Positions 12,216 through 24,623 of a stretch of 64,000 nucleotides of DNA are shown here, one piece after another (the stretch's first letter is position 1; every line of letters starts with the position of its first letter). The notes under the pieces are model-generated. The model saw only the letters and a program-made list of their open reading frames with translations, was not told the DNA's origin and ran no database searches. The stretch covers positions 4,357,224 to 4,421,223 of the forward strand of contig NC_045141.1 of the NCBI RefSeq assembly GCF_008831285.2, in the 5' to 3' direction. Source of the DNA: Nymphaea colorata (taxonomy: Eukaryota > Streptophyta > Magnoliopsida > Nymphaeales > Nymphaeaceae). Position numbers and translations under genes: made by a program.

Positions 12216-13980
12216 GGGGCAAGACAGAGGCGGTGTCCTGGCTATGGCGTAATTGAATATCCCGTGGGTCACTGCAACCCCATTCAGCCCAAGCCCATTT
12301 CTCTGAAGAAGATACATCATGCCTTGGGTTGTCCAAGAAAAGTTGCAATACTTCATGAAGTGAACAAATAAGACCATCTAAACCGAGAAGGAAAGCCATA
12401 ATATGGACCATACTGGTGCACAAATTTTCGTGTGCAAGTATGATTAATAACTAAAATACCCTTAGTTCACACACAAAAAAAACCTTAGACAAAATAGAAA
12501 TAAAAAAATAAAAAGATTGTAAAGGACATTTCTTTTAAACAAATAACCGAAATGTCCTTCCATTCTTTACCCACACAACTTTCTCTCTGTCTAACAAGTA
12601 CCAAACCCTTAGGTGCCGAACCCATAAGGACGGAAGATTGCAGATTGCGGGGAACTCATAGGGAAGAAAATGGATCACTTGGAATGTGGGTGGATGGCAC
12701 ATACACCAAGAGGAAGAAGCCCGAGAACCAAAACAGAGCAGTCAACCGTTAGGCCAATGGCCACACCAAAAAAATGTCCAAGGGTTGAAAAACTAATGGA
12801 ATTGTTCACTACAAGTTCATTGGAACTGCGTCAGTTTAGAGTAAGCACAACTTACGTCCAAACTTCAAACCAAGACGGAGTTCCAAATAGAGAATCGCTA
12901 TTTAAGTCAAAACTTCAAACCAAAATGGGGTCAGCTGGAACAAACCACAAGCGTTGGACCTCCTGTGCCTTTGTTAACTTTCAATCCTCAAACCCAAGCC
13001 TATCTCCCTACGTAGGGCTAAGCATCCAGCAGGTCAAAAAAATTAGTTGGGTTGATTTGATGGGGCTCCATTCAATATATTTTTAAATATTATTATATTT
13101 ATTTTAATAATGATATATATTTTATTATTAAAAATATCTTTTATACTAAAAATTTTTATTTTATATTTAAAAAATATTTTTTTATTTTAATCAAATCAAG
13201 CCCGAACTCAAGTTTTAGGTGTCGTGCTAGCTTAAGTCCGACTCTTATCTAACCAGCCAGCTTGATGCTCAAGCCTATCCCAACAGTCTTACCACTAAGA
13301 TCTAATTGCCTGCAACCACCTTCAATCTGCTCTTTGGATGATGTCCATCTCACAACAATGGTGCCTTGAGCAACTTTGTCCCCAACAAAATGAACATCCA
13401 CTTCAATGTGCTGGCTTCTACTATGAAAAAGTTGGAATAGCTGCTAAATATTTTGCACTCACATTGTCACACCATATGGATGGTGGATTTGTTTCATTCT
13501 TATTCCAAGTTCAAATAGAAATACGTCTATCACGTTGCGTCTTCTTATATGTTTGTTGGCCACTTCAATGTACATCATATTTCTTTTGTTCTTATTTCAA
13601 GTTCAACTAGAAATATGTCTACCACGTTGTATCATCTGCTAGACTGAGAAAAAACTTGCTGTTTCTTTGAACTTCCTGCAACAAGATTCAGCCCCAAGAA
13701 GGCTGCATAAATGTTGACCATCGATCAATCATTTGGGCATTCGCCCCTGTCCGCGTCACTATATCTATGAACTTTTTGTTCTTGGATGGTTTGATTCATA
13801 GTCACAGAAAACACATTTACTTCTTAAAAAATGGCAGTTTAAAACTTTAAAAACACGTTTTTTTGAAAAAAAATGCATTTTTAACGCATTTTTTCACTTT
13901 TTCACTTTATCAGTTTTTTAATCCCAAACAGTTTTTTTTTCTATTTTTTATTTTTTTCAAATCTATTTATCTTGTGATGT
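12216..13980. other. Intergenic, nothing recognised
   Basis: AT-rich sequence with a very AT-rich tract at 13080-13200. Several frames stay open for 60-140 codons, but none resembles a known family. The left arm of the inverted duplication may begin inside this stretch, because its partner runs off the window end. Confidence 0.4.
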
Positions 13981-14249
13981 TTGTGTTATTAGTTTCACAC
14001 TTATTTTATTTTCTTCCATTTGTAGTTTTTTAAAGTTTTTAATAAGTTACCATATTTTTCATTTTTTTTAAGCTCGCCTATTATACTAGAGAAAAGCCTT
14101 ACCGTGTAAAACTACGAGACATTATTTGTGACTATGGTTTGAACTTTGAAGATTACACCATAATAAACGGTAGCTTTCAAGAATCTTAATATTCCCTTGA
14201 CAGCTCCCCATTGAGATTCCATAGGATCCTAAATAAATTAGCTGAACCT

Positions 14250-16589
14250 TGTAATTACCCCCAAATTTCCAAGTTTCATATAAATCTAGCATTTTCACAA
14301 TTATTTTCAACAATTTTGGGTCCCAAATACTTCAATTTATCGCAGTTCTGATCCAATTACCCTCTAATTTGGTTATCAACTATATTTTGGAACTCATCTG
14401 AATGTAAATCTAAACATCCAACCAAAGCCCTACACCAATCTAATATGATAATTCATGTCAAATCTAGATCTATACCCAATCCCAAGTCAAGATCCAAAAA
14501 CCAAGCCTTAGGTCCAGTTCTGGATCCAAATCCCAACTTTCGATAAAAAATAGATCCCTAGATCCCAATCTGGATCTAAAATTGAACTCTAAATCTAAAA
14601 CAAAGCCTCAGATCCAAATTCAAAATTTTAGATCCCAAGTAGAATCTTAGATCTAGACCCAAATCCAAATCCATGTCCCAGATCCAAAATCCTGCTCTAG
14701 ATCCAAAAAGAAGGTTAAAAACTCATATAGACTCGAGAATCAAAGTCAAGCCTAAAATAGGAAAATAGATTCAGAAAATCACCCACAAATCTAGATTAGA
14801 TAAAAGAACCAAAAATCTCGATAAAAAAAAAATTCAAACTCAAATGTTTGTAATGGAGCTCAAGAATCAATTCCCAACGTCATTCGCAAGCTCGCCCTTG
14901 CTTTTCAATTTGACTCAGCTTTGTAAAATCCAAATAGGATGTACAATGCATATTTCAAGCCTTGCACCTATCTAATCCATGATCCAACTTTTGTCATCGA
15001 TCTGGGACCCTCCCATTCAAGGAATTACTTCCGGATCGAAAACAAACCTGGAATCATAAAAAATGTTGCTAGACCCATTTTATAAAAGGAATATTTACCT
15101 CTTAAAAGTATTACATATTTTTGTTGCTAAACTTTTATTTTTAGGGCGGGACCTACTTGGGGAAGCAACAAATTTTGGCAGTGCTTGGTGCACTGCGTAG
15201 AGCTCTTGGTGTGCTACTAAGTGCTCTGGCATAGGGTGTTTGCATGGGCCAAGGGCTAATCTCCACAAGTCAAAACCTATAAAACAAAATAAAAATAATT
15301 CAAAAAATGAAAAATTCATAAAAAATCTTGAGAAATTAAAACTCTTTCAAATGTTGAATTTTGGCTTTATTTATTTTTATAAGCTAACCTTTGAGGAACT
15401 TGATCCTTGGGTATAAGCTAACCTTTGAGGAACTCCTTGAGCCCTCTAACTAGGATATGGAAGTCCTTTTTATCTCTCTTCCTTCATCTATTCTTCTCTC
15501 GCTCTTTCAATGCTTCTTTATCTTCAACCTTAGGATTCTCCTTCTTTTCCAACCTTCGCTTCTTCAACAAGTCAGAGTTCTCATCTCTTCTTGAACTATA
15601 CCATCTCGAGGCATGTAGTCTCATTTTCTCTTGCTATTCCCTTCTTCCTTCCATTTACATCTCTATGAATAGATAATGTGCATGTATGGCTAATTGATTG
15701 TTCTATTGATAGATGGATGAACGATGAGGATGAGAGCTTGAGGTGGGATTTTTTTTTTCTTTTACATTAATTTTTTAGGTTGAGGATTGTCCAACTCAAG
15801 AAAAACACTATGAATACGGAGATGTTAAATGCATTTTAGTATTATCACTACGGTTAGTTTTGACATCTTTCAAATCCTCATTCCATTGATAAGATACCTA
15901 TTAATCGTTCTATTAGTAGTCTTACAAGAGTGATCCACCTTTAAAAGAGTGTCTTCCTAATGGGATTGAAGCGCAAGAGAAGCCTTCTTCAACATAGTTG
16001 TTTGTTTCTTTTATAGTTTAGTCTCTCTCTCCTGCACCCAATGGTGGGAAAGGCATACTTTTTTGCAATACATAAGAGTAAATGAAATATTTTTAATTTT
16101 GTCTATATATATATACAACTTATATTAGAAATTTTAAAAATAGGTCCTCCATCCATGAGCCCAAGTTCCTCTCCTCCTACATAAAAATATTGAAGTTGAA
16201 AATTTTCAAAATTATCTCCTTAATCTTAATTTCTATATAAAAGAAAAAAACGGGTTAAAATATCACGTTATTATATCATTTTTCTTCCTTCTTTTATTCG
16301 CACTTTCTTAATTTTTCTTTTTTTCTCTTAGAATCTTTATATCTCTTTGATTATTCTCTTAAAATCTCTCTTTACAGATTTTCCTTTCTCTATTTCTTTT
16401 CTGTCCCTTAAAAATCTTTACATCTCTCTCGCTTTCATTTTTTTGTTAAAATCGTTTGCCATTCTACTAGTTTTTCTCTCTTTATTTCTTTTCTTTCTTT
16501 TCAAAATCTTTATCTATCTCTCTCTCCCTCTGAGCACACACTTTCCACTTAAACACCCTTGCTCTTCTACTAGTCACTCAAAAATGTTA

Positions 16590-16622
<33 letters not shown>

Positions 16623-17115
16623 ATTTTTCTCTTAAAATCTCTTGCTCTTCTACTAGTTTTTCTCTTAAAATCTCTTTATGTTCTACTAGTTTTTCTCTTT
16701 ATTTCTTTCCACCCACCTATAAATCTTTATCTCTCTCTTAATTTTCTCTTAAAATCTCTTGCTCTTTTACTATTTTTTTCTGTCTATATTTTATCTCTTA
16801 AAATTTTTTATGTCAGCCTCTCTAACTTTTTCGATAAAGGTTTATGATATACTTTCCTTTAAAAAGAATTTCCTTCCTTCGCTTTATAAAGTTTTTAACT
16901 TCTTTACCAAATACCACACCACAAATAGGTTGAAGCTAACGTTTGGGTAAATATGAAATGCATGGAGAATGAACATAGCTTTAAGATTAGTTACCCATGA
17001 TAAAGGTGTCGGGAATGGCCAAGCCTCATAATGACGGTCTAGTTCTTTTTTTTTCTATTTACGTTTTTTAATACACTCCAAAAACATAACTCAAACAAAT
17101 TTTGGGATGCAAACA
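14250..17115 (+). mobile_element. Old solo LTR, relative of the large gypsy element (left arm)
   Basis: It starts TGTAATTACCCCCAAATT and ends GATGCAAACA, the same termini as the LTRs at 40955 and 53331. Internal landmarks are also shared in order: GATCCAAA-rich tracts (about 14470-14720), CT-rich leader sequence, the phrase around TTGTCCAACTC (about 15790), CATGAGCCCAAGTTCCTCTC (about 16155) and the last ~230 bp. No internal retroviral region follows. ACCT precedes the start and ACCT follows the end, a slightly eroded target duplication. The same LTR lies in the right arm at 60812-63730, so it predates separation of the arms. Confidence 0.85.
16340..16830. repeat. TC-rich tandem array within the solo LTR
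   Basis: Degenerate units of the kind CTCTTAAAATCTCTTGCTCT plus TCTACTAGTTTTTCTC recur about six times. The long Leu/Ser-rich frame over it is a low-complexity artefact. The right-arm counterpart is about 61100-61590 (reverse complement). Confidence 0.85.
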
Positions 17116-18023
17116 ACCTTATTTGCAGAAGAGGCAATATCAAGCTGGGTGAGGGACACATATTCCAATGCTCCCACAATACTTCAATATAAAGTAGCAT
17201 CTTTGAACTTTGAACTGTTACCGGCAAATAATTTTATGAAAGTGACCATCAGCGTGTTCATGGGTTTGGCTTCATGCATTTTTGTATGCTTAAAAAGATT
17301 GAAGTTATTACTTTCTTTGATATAACACCATGCTTCGTCTTGACATTGGTGGATTCACTTCCTAGGAAATAGAATGAAGATTTTCCAAGTTTCACTTTTA
17401 CTTGTAGGGGGAGGGGTCTTCTATTTAACTAACAGGGTCATTTTCATCTTTTTGATCATTTTTAGTCTATAACACATGGTCCTTTGTTAGAGGGCCATTA
17501 CACATAACATGCTCCAATAACACAATGTTGCTCACAGCATATAATTATCATCCTCCTCATTCAAGATGTCTTTTGATAAAATTGGACTTCAGTCCAAAAC
17601 TTACTGGCATTGTTCATTTTCATTCATTCTTCTTGTTGTGCAGTTTTTGGTAGGTTTGACAAATTGTGGTGAGCATATAGTACACCAAAATTTTAGAAAA
17701 TTGAAAGGATTTATGTGAACTATGGTTATTGAGGTGTCCTGACTTACAATAAGGCACAAACATATGCAATAAGGGACAAAGTTCCAAGCCTCTTTCACAT
17801 AACTTGCATTGTAAATGTGTGAGTTGTTCTACAAGATTGGTCACCCAAATGTCCTAGGAATAGAGCACACAAGCATATTAATCATATCTTTATTAAATCC
17901 TATATGCAACTGTAATTGAGCAATAAAAGTGAGAGCTCTCAATGAAAGCAATCAAACTACAGTTCCACATCCGACTATTTTAGCCAATGGCTGGTCGTGC
18001 CCTAGAATTAAATCTCATTGTAT
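17116..18023. other. Spacer between kinase pseudogene and solo LTR (left arm)
   Basis: No gene is recognised. It is nearly identical to 59906-60811 in reverse complement, which reflects the duplication and not coding constraint. Confidence 0.6.
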
Positions 18024-18368
18024 CTATGGATATATTTGAATCCTTCTCAGCCCTACAACTACTTCCTTCATGCCATTCTCTCATTTGGATACACCCTTGA
18101 ATAAGACAGGCCTATCTCCATGATCACCACCAGCAGATCATTCATAGCAACTGATCTTTCACTTGGAGTAGTATTGCTTTCATTCAAAAGATGGTGTCAA
18201 TGACATCTGAAATTGCAACAGGAAATGCTTCAACCACCCATTGCCTCAAACTAAAATCCCTGTCAAACTGTTCATCAGTAGGCTTTCTTCCTGTAAACAC
18301 ATCAAGGAGGAGAATTCCGTAGCTGTAGACATCAGCTTTGGTTGACACCTTTCCAGCCATCCCAAATT

Positions 18369-18648
18369 CTAATTCACCATTCAACAATATTAAACATGAT
18401 TAGAGAGCCCCAAAATAATTGGATAATGCTTATGCACGACACAATAGCATTGATTGCTCCCTAATGGATTTAAGATCAATTGAACCTCCAATCCTGCCTT
18501 TCTCATTTTGCATTCTCATACGCATCTAAAAAGAATACAAGATTATTGTATAGAACAGAAGTCCAATATATATGATGTTCAAGTACCCTTAAAAGAAATC
18601 AAACATGTATCCATATATATATATATATATGATATATATTTTTATATA

Positions 18649-18692
<44 letters not shown>

Positions 18693-19795
18693 GGAGCCTG
18701 TGAGGTTTGTTGAGGTTCATTAATTGTATGGTGTTGCTTTCAACTCTCCGGTGATAGATCTCCACGTTCTCCTAAACATCTCACAAATTGTGTGAATTAT
18801 TTAATAGTGTCAGCTGTCAGCCAATCTTAAGCCATTCGATAGACAGTAGACAGGTACCTGTGATTAGGGATTTTTAATACAAGAAAGGAACAAAAATTAC
18901 AGCTTATGTTAAAAAAGAAGATCAATTGAAGACTATTGCTTGTTGAAAACATGTCACCAACAATATTTGTGTACATGAGCACAAAAGAATGCAAAAACTA
19001 GTATGCAACACCACAAGCCATATGAACAACAAATAGGCCGTCAAAAAATAGTTAATCAATAACCTCTACATTATTGAACTAGGAACCGCTTGTGCATGTC
19101 TTTATGTGTGAACTTACCAAATTATGATGATTAGATGGATCATGGGTGTTTGCACATCAATTAATATATTTATTGATATTTTATTGTGAATCATACACAC
19201 ACACACACAGGAAAGAGTATAATTACCTGGACCACATAAGTCAGGGAATATATATATATAGGGGATAGAGAGAGAGAAAAAAAAATTGGTAAAAACCAGA
19301 CACTTTAACATTTTTGCTTAAAACATATTTTAAATAAAATATTTATATCCTAATATATTTATAAAAACAATTTTGATATAAAAACATGCTTTGAATCAAG
19401 TTGTTTTTATGAAAAAGGTTGATTTGCCTATTATCAAAATATTGATGCTATGATAGCCATTCATTTTTGCTAATTATAAAACATTATTAAAGCCCCAAAA
19501 TGATCAACTTAATATATATTTTGTGTTAATCTATTCTTAAACTTAAGATTATATTGGTATATATATATATGGGGAGAGAGAAATGAAAAAAGAGAGAAAA
19601 CAGCCCACCAGAACTGGCAAAACCACTCACTCTCCCTATCTCTCTTTATTTCACCTCACCTCCTCTTGGGCCCCTCCCATACTCCCCCCCTCCCTTTCTC
19701 AATCTCTCCAACAGAGCATTATTGAAGAGAAAGACTGTACACACACATACTCGCACATCGAGAGAGACAAAATTTATAAAATTAAGAGATAGTAG
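18369..19795 (-). other. Intron of kinase pseudogene (left arm)
   Basis: It separates GYIAP from FGMAGK at the position where LRR-XII kinases usually carry an intron. The acceptor AG is present, but the expected donor GT reads CT on the minus strand (19795-19794). It contains a TA microsatellite and a short CA run. Confidence 0.7.
18612..18690. repeat. (TA)n microsatellite
   Basis: Two TA blocks separated by short interruptions, inside the kinase intron. The right-arm counterpart (59190-59316) is longer and rearranged. Confidence 0.95.
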
Positions 19796-21284
19796 CAGGT
19801 GCAATGTATCCCATGGTTCCAAGGGTGGTGGTAAGAGTTGATGACTTGTGACCAACTATAAACTTTGCGTTGCCAAAATCACCAATGTATGCAGTCATGC
19901 TTTCATCCAGAATACATTACGTGACTGCAGATCAAATGAAGTACGTCTTTGAGTAACCATGGTGAAGATACTCTAAAGCACAAGCGACATCAATCATGAT
20001 ATCCAATCTTTGGAAGAGATTCAAGTGATGGGCACCCGAATGTAGAAAGACTTCCAGGCTCCCAAGGGGCATGTATTGGAGAACTAAAGCCTTGAAATCT
20101 TCATTACAGCAAGACACAAGACTTTAACAAGGTTTCGGTGCCTGATTTGGCGCAACATAGTGCATTCAATGTCAAAACTTTTAGATGCTCCCTCAAATGA
20201 CAAATTAAGGACCTTAACAGCCACTGTCGTTCCATCTGCTAGAATTCCTTTGTACACTAAACCAAAGCTTCCACTCCCAAGAAAGTTTGCATCACTGAAA
20301 TTGCTTGTTGCATGAGATATCTCTCTGTAAGACATCACTGGGAGTGTAACTCCTCATAATCTTTCAATGTTGTCAGGACACTTCGACAACCCCCACTTTC
20401 TATAGCACGAGATACCAATGAGTATGCAAACAATGACCAAAAGTGTTGAGCCTCCAATTGCGCAAGCGGCGATGACTCTAGCCTCATTGCTCTTACTTTG
20501 CCTCTCTGTTTTGTCTAAGCACAATGGGACATTGAATTTGGGAGCTCCACATAGTGCATAGTTCCCTAGGAACGACTCGGCAGAAAGGTTTGCAAACTTT
20601 CCATCACTTGAATCTCGGATTGAAGGACAAGTCCAAGGCCTGGATGTGTTGAAGTTTCTCCAACGATTTTGATATCTCTCCGGAAAGCTTGTTATGGGAA
20701 AGGTCAATAAGGTCAAGGTTTAGCATGTTATCAAGTTGTTCAGGAATGTGACCATCAATTGTGTTCCAAGAGAAATTCAAATACTCTAGCATTTGGAGCT
20801 TTGGTAATGATGCAGGCAACTCCCCACAAGCTTGATTGCAGAGATATCCATGTTGATCATCATGGCAAAATTCCCAAGACCCAAAGGCAAGTGTCCAGTG
20901 AAGGAGTTGTCCCGCAAGTATAGCTCCCACAAGTCCTTCAACTCACAAAGATCAGGTGGTAGTGTTTTATAGAGCTTCAAATGACCCAGTTAGCATGTTG
21001 TGTCTAATATCAAAGCGTACATGCGGACCAACTGGTAGATTGATAGTGGGATTGAGCCTTCTAATGCATTGTTGTCGAGAAGCAACACCTGTAAGCTGTG
21101 CATCTGTCCTATATTTGGAGGAATGAGCCCTTTTATTTGTTGGAACTCAAATCTAAGTCAATTAACTTGGTCAAGTTGGCTAGGGCTAATGGGATAGTAC
21201 CTTCAATCTGACTAGAGGAAAGGACAAGTTTGACAAGGTAGTTGTCAAGTTTCCAACAGAGGCAGGAAGAATACCGTTCAAAAG

Positions 21285-21289
21285 GTTAT
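21285..21289. other. Empty integration site on left arm
   Basis: The plus strand reads GTTAT, the complement of ATAAC. Here the left arm runs uninterrupted through TATTAGATAACCTTTTGAAC (reverse complement), exactly the junction occupied by the 15.6-kb element at 40955-56579 in the right arm. Confidence 0.95.
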
Positions 21290-21762
21290 CTAATAGATAA
21301 ACTTCCTCTAGCATCTGACACTGGGTGAAGGATGTGAGAATGGAGAGCTCACGGTTGCGAGGGACATTTGTCAACATATTTCCCCAAAAGGAAAGGTATA
21401 TTAGTTGTGACAGACTACCTAGTTCTAATGGTATTGGACCACTAAATTTATTCCTTTCTGCAGTAAGATGTTGAAGTCTTGTAGCTTTGGAAAGAGAAGC
21501 TGGGAGAGGGCCATCAAAATTGTTTTCACCCATATAGAGTTGTTGGAGATTGGGCAGAAAGCGGCAGCATCTTTAGGGAGATGCCCTGTTAGTTGATTGG
21601 TCATGAAACTCAAGCTAGACAAGCTCTGAGGCAGTGTACCAGTGAGATTGTTCATTTGCACATTAAAGAATGTCAAGTGGGTTAGGCTTCCCAACTCAGG
21701 AGGAATGTTCCCCTGTATCTGATTTTGGCTGATACTAAACCACTCCAGTTTTGTGAGATTAA

Positions 21763-21862
21763 NNNNNNNNNNNNNNNNNNNNNNNNNNNNNNNNNNNNNN
21801 NNNNNNNNNNNNNNNNNNNNNNNNNNNNNNNNNNNNNNNNNNNNNNNNNNNNNNNNNNNNNN
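21763..21862. other. Assembly gap (100 N)
   Basis: Exactly 100 undefined bases, a conventional placeholder for a scaffold join of unknown size. It cuts the left kinase pseudogene within its LRRs. Confidence 1.
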
Positions 21863-22302
21863 ATTTCATGATTTGAATCTGATCAAAATCCATTCTTTTC
21901 TCATCCTAATCTGAATATGAAATCAGATGGCACAATCAGAATCCGATCAGAATCCTATTTTTATATTTGAATCTGAATCCAAAATTTTGAACTGAATCTG
22001 ACTGATTTACAAAATATAAGTGCATTGAATATAGAATATTATTTAAAACTAAGTCCGATCTGGGTCTGATCAGATATTTTTTGTGTTTCTGAATCTGAAT
22101 TCAATTGGACATTTGTATAACTGAATCCGTATTGGATCGATATTTATGCATATTTGAATCTGAATCTATTGGATGTCATTTCTTAATTTCAAATCCTATC
22201 TGATTTTTTTAGTTGATTAGTAAATTTCTTTTCTTCATCCAAATGTTTATGGAGCAGTTGGCTTGGACATCCAATTCAAATGAGACATATTGACATCCTT
22301 AG
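21863..22302. repeat. Dispersed GAATCTGAATC-type repeat, partial
   Basis: Rich in GAATCTGAAT/GATCAGAATCC phrases and ending ATATTGACATCCTTAGG. Related copies lie at 10345-10550, 25917-26130, 27416-27826 and 35226-35650. Its other end is lost in the N gap. Confidence 0.6.
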
Positions 22303-22829
22303 GTGAAACTTCCCCACTCCAACTTACTTGTTTCACCATTATAAACAGGGGACTAGTCCATTTGTGTGTGTCATGTGGATAGAGCAGTAAAACGAGTCAA
22401 GCCAAGTGAAGCTGGACTTGAATTTGCTCTGTTAAGCTGAAGCTTAACTCAAAACTCACGATTATAAACAAGTCAAGTTTGAGTTTCAAAAAGTTGATTT
22501 GATTGAACTTGAGTAAACTATTTACGCATTGAGGAACTGACCTCAGAATGGTGAGAATTTGTCCCTGTGGAACTTGTCTTGGACAAGTTGTTCTTCCTCA
22601 TGGTAAGTCAATAGATCGAATACCCGAACCCCAACATTCAAGTCAATGGTTCGGGTGCCAAATTACCCATGTTAGAAAGACGAAAAGATGCCCTTAGAAT
22701 GAGGGGAAAAAAATACCGTTCACATGGTTATCATGAGTTCAGTGTACCCTCCCAATTTGAGAAATATAAATTAACTTACTCTTTGGCAGTCAAGAAAAAG
22801 AAAAAGAAAATCACTTTGGCCCCTTCAAA

Positions 22830-23010
22830 AAATTTTAAAAACATAATGGCCTGAAGCCAGCTGTTGGAGTGTTGAGTCTGATCCATACTTGATAGCCTTC
22901 CCTAATTTCTGTAAGGGAATTTATGTAATTTTTTATTTTGTGGAAATAGCTTTGTGCGGCATTTTAGCTTGTACTTTGTAATTTTTTTCTGATAGTGGAA
23001 ATAGCTCAAA
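22830..23010. repeat. Direct repeat, copy 1 (with 24262-24482)
   Basis: Shares phrases from GGCCCCTTCAAAAA through TGTTGGAGTGTTGA, GATCCATACTTGATAGCC and GCTTGTACTTTGTAATTTTT with copy 2. The similarity starts before the LTR-like TGTTGGAG, so the two are not a simple LTR pair. Confidence 0.8.
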
Positions 23011-24261
23011 TTTTTTTCAATGATTCACTTCTTAGTTTTAAGTTTGACAGATTAATTTAGATTCCCCTTTAGGGGCAAATAGAATCGATGCCTTAGGGTT
23101 CTAAGCAAAAACTGTTTGCCTCTATCTGCATCAACCCTGTTGGAGACGTCCCTTATTTCCCTTTTGCCTCCAAGGTCTTAAGCTGCTTCAGCTTGCACAA
23201 AAAATTGCAGGCTATGCCAGTTGGAGATGTAGACCAACCATTGCCCCGAGTTGGTCTACCAAACCCTAGGGCTTTTGTTGCACTATATGGTAACTAAAAT
23301 AATACACTTTAAATTTGAGCTAGCATTGATGATGTTATATTGTTCATTATATATTTGATAAATACTTTAGACCCATTGTGACACTCATAATCCTCATATT
23401 TTCTAATGTACACATTCCAATTGTGCGTTCACATACTTTGGAAAGCCCAGCTAACTACCGTTTGATTATACGGATTACACAGTTTATGGTGGAACTAGCC
23501 TCCTAGTGCACACACATTTTTTTGCCAGCCTAGCCAAGTTTATGAATCCATTTGATTGTCCGTATCAATTACATTATTATTGCGCTCATAATTTTCATAT
23601 TTTCAAGTGTAAATGTTACAGGATAGGGGGACGTACACAAATTAAGTATGAAACCTGTGATTTTTTTTTAAGCATAGAAGTATAGCCTAGCTTTATGTAA
23701 CAATATTAGAAAAAAATATCAATGATAGCAATTATTTTTACAAAGATGATGTTTTCCCACCATCATGGGAGAAAGATGAGTGGAAGTCATGTTTGCAAGT
23801 AATTCGTGTGAACAAATTATACAAGATATTATAGTCACCACAAGTCAATAGTATGCCTTTATAGAAGCACACTACGTAAGTGAAAAAAAAAAAGGCAGAT
23901 TTCTCCAAAAGATGGAGAAGTTTTGAAATTTAATGCGGTCCATAGACAGGTGATCAAATAATCCTCTGATAAAGCTACCGGCTTCATGCCATCTCCAGAC
24001 CCATTTCAAAGAGCACCTTCCAAAAGAGCCTTTTATCTCCTAAACTATTTTATTTCATATTAAGAAAATGTGGAAGGATGTTTCTCTACTCTAAACAACA
24101 GTGTCTGCTGTAAGATGAGAAATAGAAGAGGAAGGTTGTCATAATTGGAGTTAAATAATGAAAAATTTGCTTCTTATGAAATGGAAGCTTTTCTTCTCAA
24201 AAAGATATAATGAAATCATTCTCCTATAAGATGTTCCCTTCATCCAACTGACCTCAGAATG
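23011..24261. other. Intergenic, no gene seen
   Basis: Sequence between two copies of a short direct repeat. No coding similarity recognised. Confidence 0.4.
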
Positions 24262-24482
24262 GATCACTTTGGCCCCTTCAAAAATTTCTAAAAACAAATG
24301 GCTTCAGTGACTGCTGTTGGAGTGTTGAATCTGATCCATACTTGATAGCCTTCCCTGATTTTTGTAAGGGTATTTATGTAATTTTTTATTTTGTGGGTTT
24401 TGCTCTAATCTCATGTTTAAGAGGACGTCGTTTTGGCTTGTACTTTGTAATTTTTTTCTGACAGTGAAAACTGCTTTGTGTG
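24262..24482. repeat. Direct repeat, copy 2 (with 22830-23010)
   Basis: Counterpart of copy 1, with an extra insertion in the middle. It overlaps a possible LTR that starts at 24315. Confidence 0.8.
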
Positions 24483-24623
24483 GTGGCCATGGACCTAAGA
24501 AAACGTTGTCTCCAAACCACTTAAAATCTTTGTGTGTTCTTTCTATGTCTTTCTTTTCTTTTGATTCCATTTTATTGGTGTGTTAAGAAAGTGAGAGAGA
24601 GAGAGAGAGCCAAGTTTCTAACA
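24315..24623 (+). mobile_element. Possible copia-type LTR remnant
   Basis: 309 bp beginning TGTTGGA and ending TCTAACA, the short inverted termini common in plant Ty1/copia LTRs. I find no matching 5-bp target duplication and no adjacent polyprotein, so this is a boundary-motif call only. Confidence 0.35.

Larger units (their letters stand above)
13981..21762. repeat. Left arm of large inverted duplication
   Basis: Read in reverse complement, this arm matches 40477-64000 in order throughout, once the 15.6-kb retrotransposon is removed from the right arm. Base 13981 pairs with 64000 (TTTGTGTTATTAGTTTCACA), and homology runs to 21761, one base before the N gap. Several open stretches of 65-74 codons are identical or differ at one residue between arms (for example 17620-17844 with 60085-60309, and 19114-19311 with 58565-58762). 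Small indels and substitutions separate the arms, so they are not one contig used twice. The true outer end lies beyond the window. Confidence 0.95.
18024..21762 (-). pseudogene. LRR-XII receptor-like kinase pseudogene, left-arm copy
   Basis: On the minus strand from the N gap come LRRs (21762-20620, repeats such as NNLTGTLPQSL and DNSFTGHLPLGLGNFA), a juxtamembrane and membrane segment (20520-20400, ACAIGGSTLLVIVCILIGI), kinase N-lobe (20338-20110, LGSGSFGLVYKG, VAVKVL), catalytic region, an intron at about 19795-18369, and the terminal kinase exon (18368-18024, KVSTKADVYSYGILLLDVF). The layout is that of the Xa21/EFR class of cell-surface immune receptors. Defects shared with the right arm are an early stop after FEAL, a frame break after the last LRR and a TGA after NIERL. 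Private defects are a 1-bp loss after HRNLVKV, a damaged catalytic loop near 19920-19945, and a 1-bp loss in the last exon (18190 region). The N-terminal half lies in the gap. The retrotransposon found in the right copy is absent here. Confidence 0.92.

Noticed and set aside
12552-13086. Open frames of 66 and 138 codons
   Set aside because: No recognisable domain, no start context or neighbour support, and biased composition; probably chance.
14122-14313. 63-codon frame conserved with 63667-63858
   Set aside because: The conservation is explained by the inverted duplication; non-coding DNA around it is equally conserved, and the frame overlaps the LTR start.
16347-16847. 166-codon Leu/Ser/Phe-rich frame that looks like a membrane protein
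   Set aside because: It is a translation of CT-rich tandem repeats inside a solo LTR; the right-arm copy breaks the frame.
22830-24623. A complete copia element bounded by the two direct repeats
   Set aside because: The similarity starts upstream of the LTR-like TGTTGGA, there is no matching target duplication, and no polyprotein lies between them.
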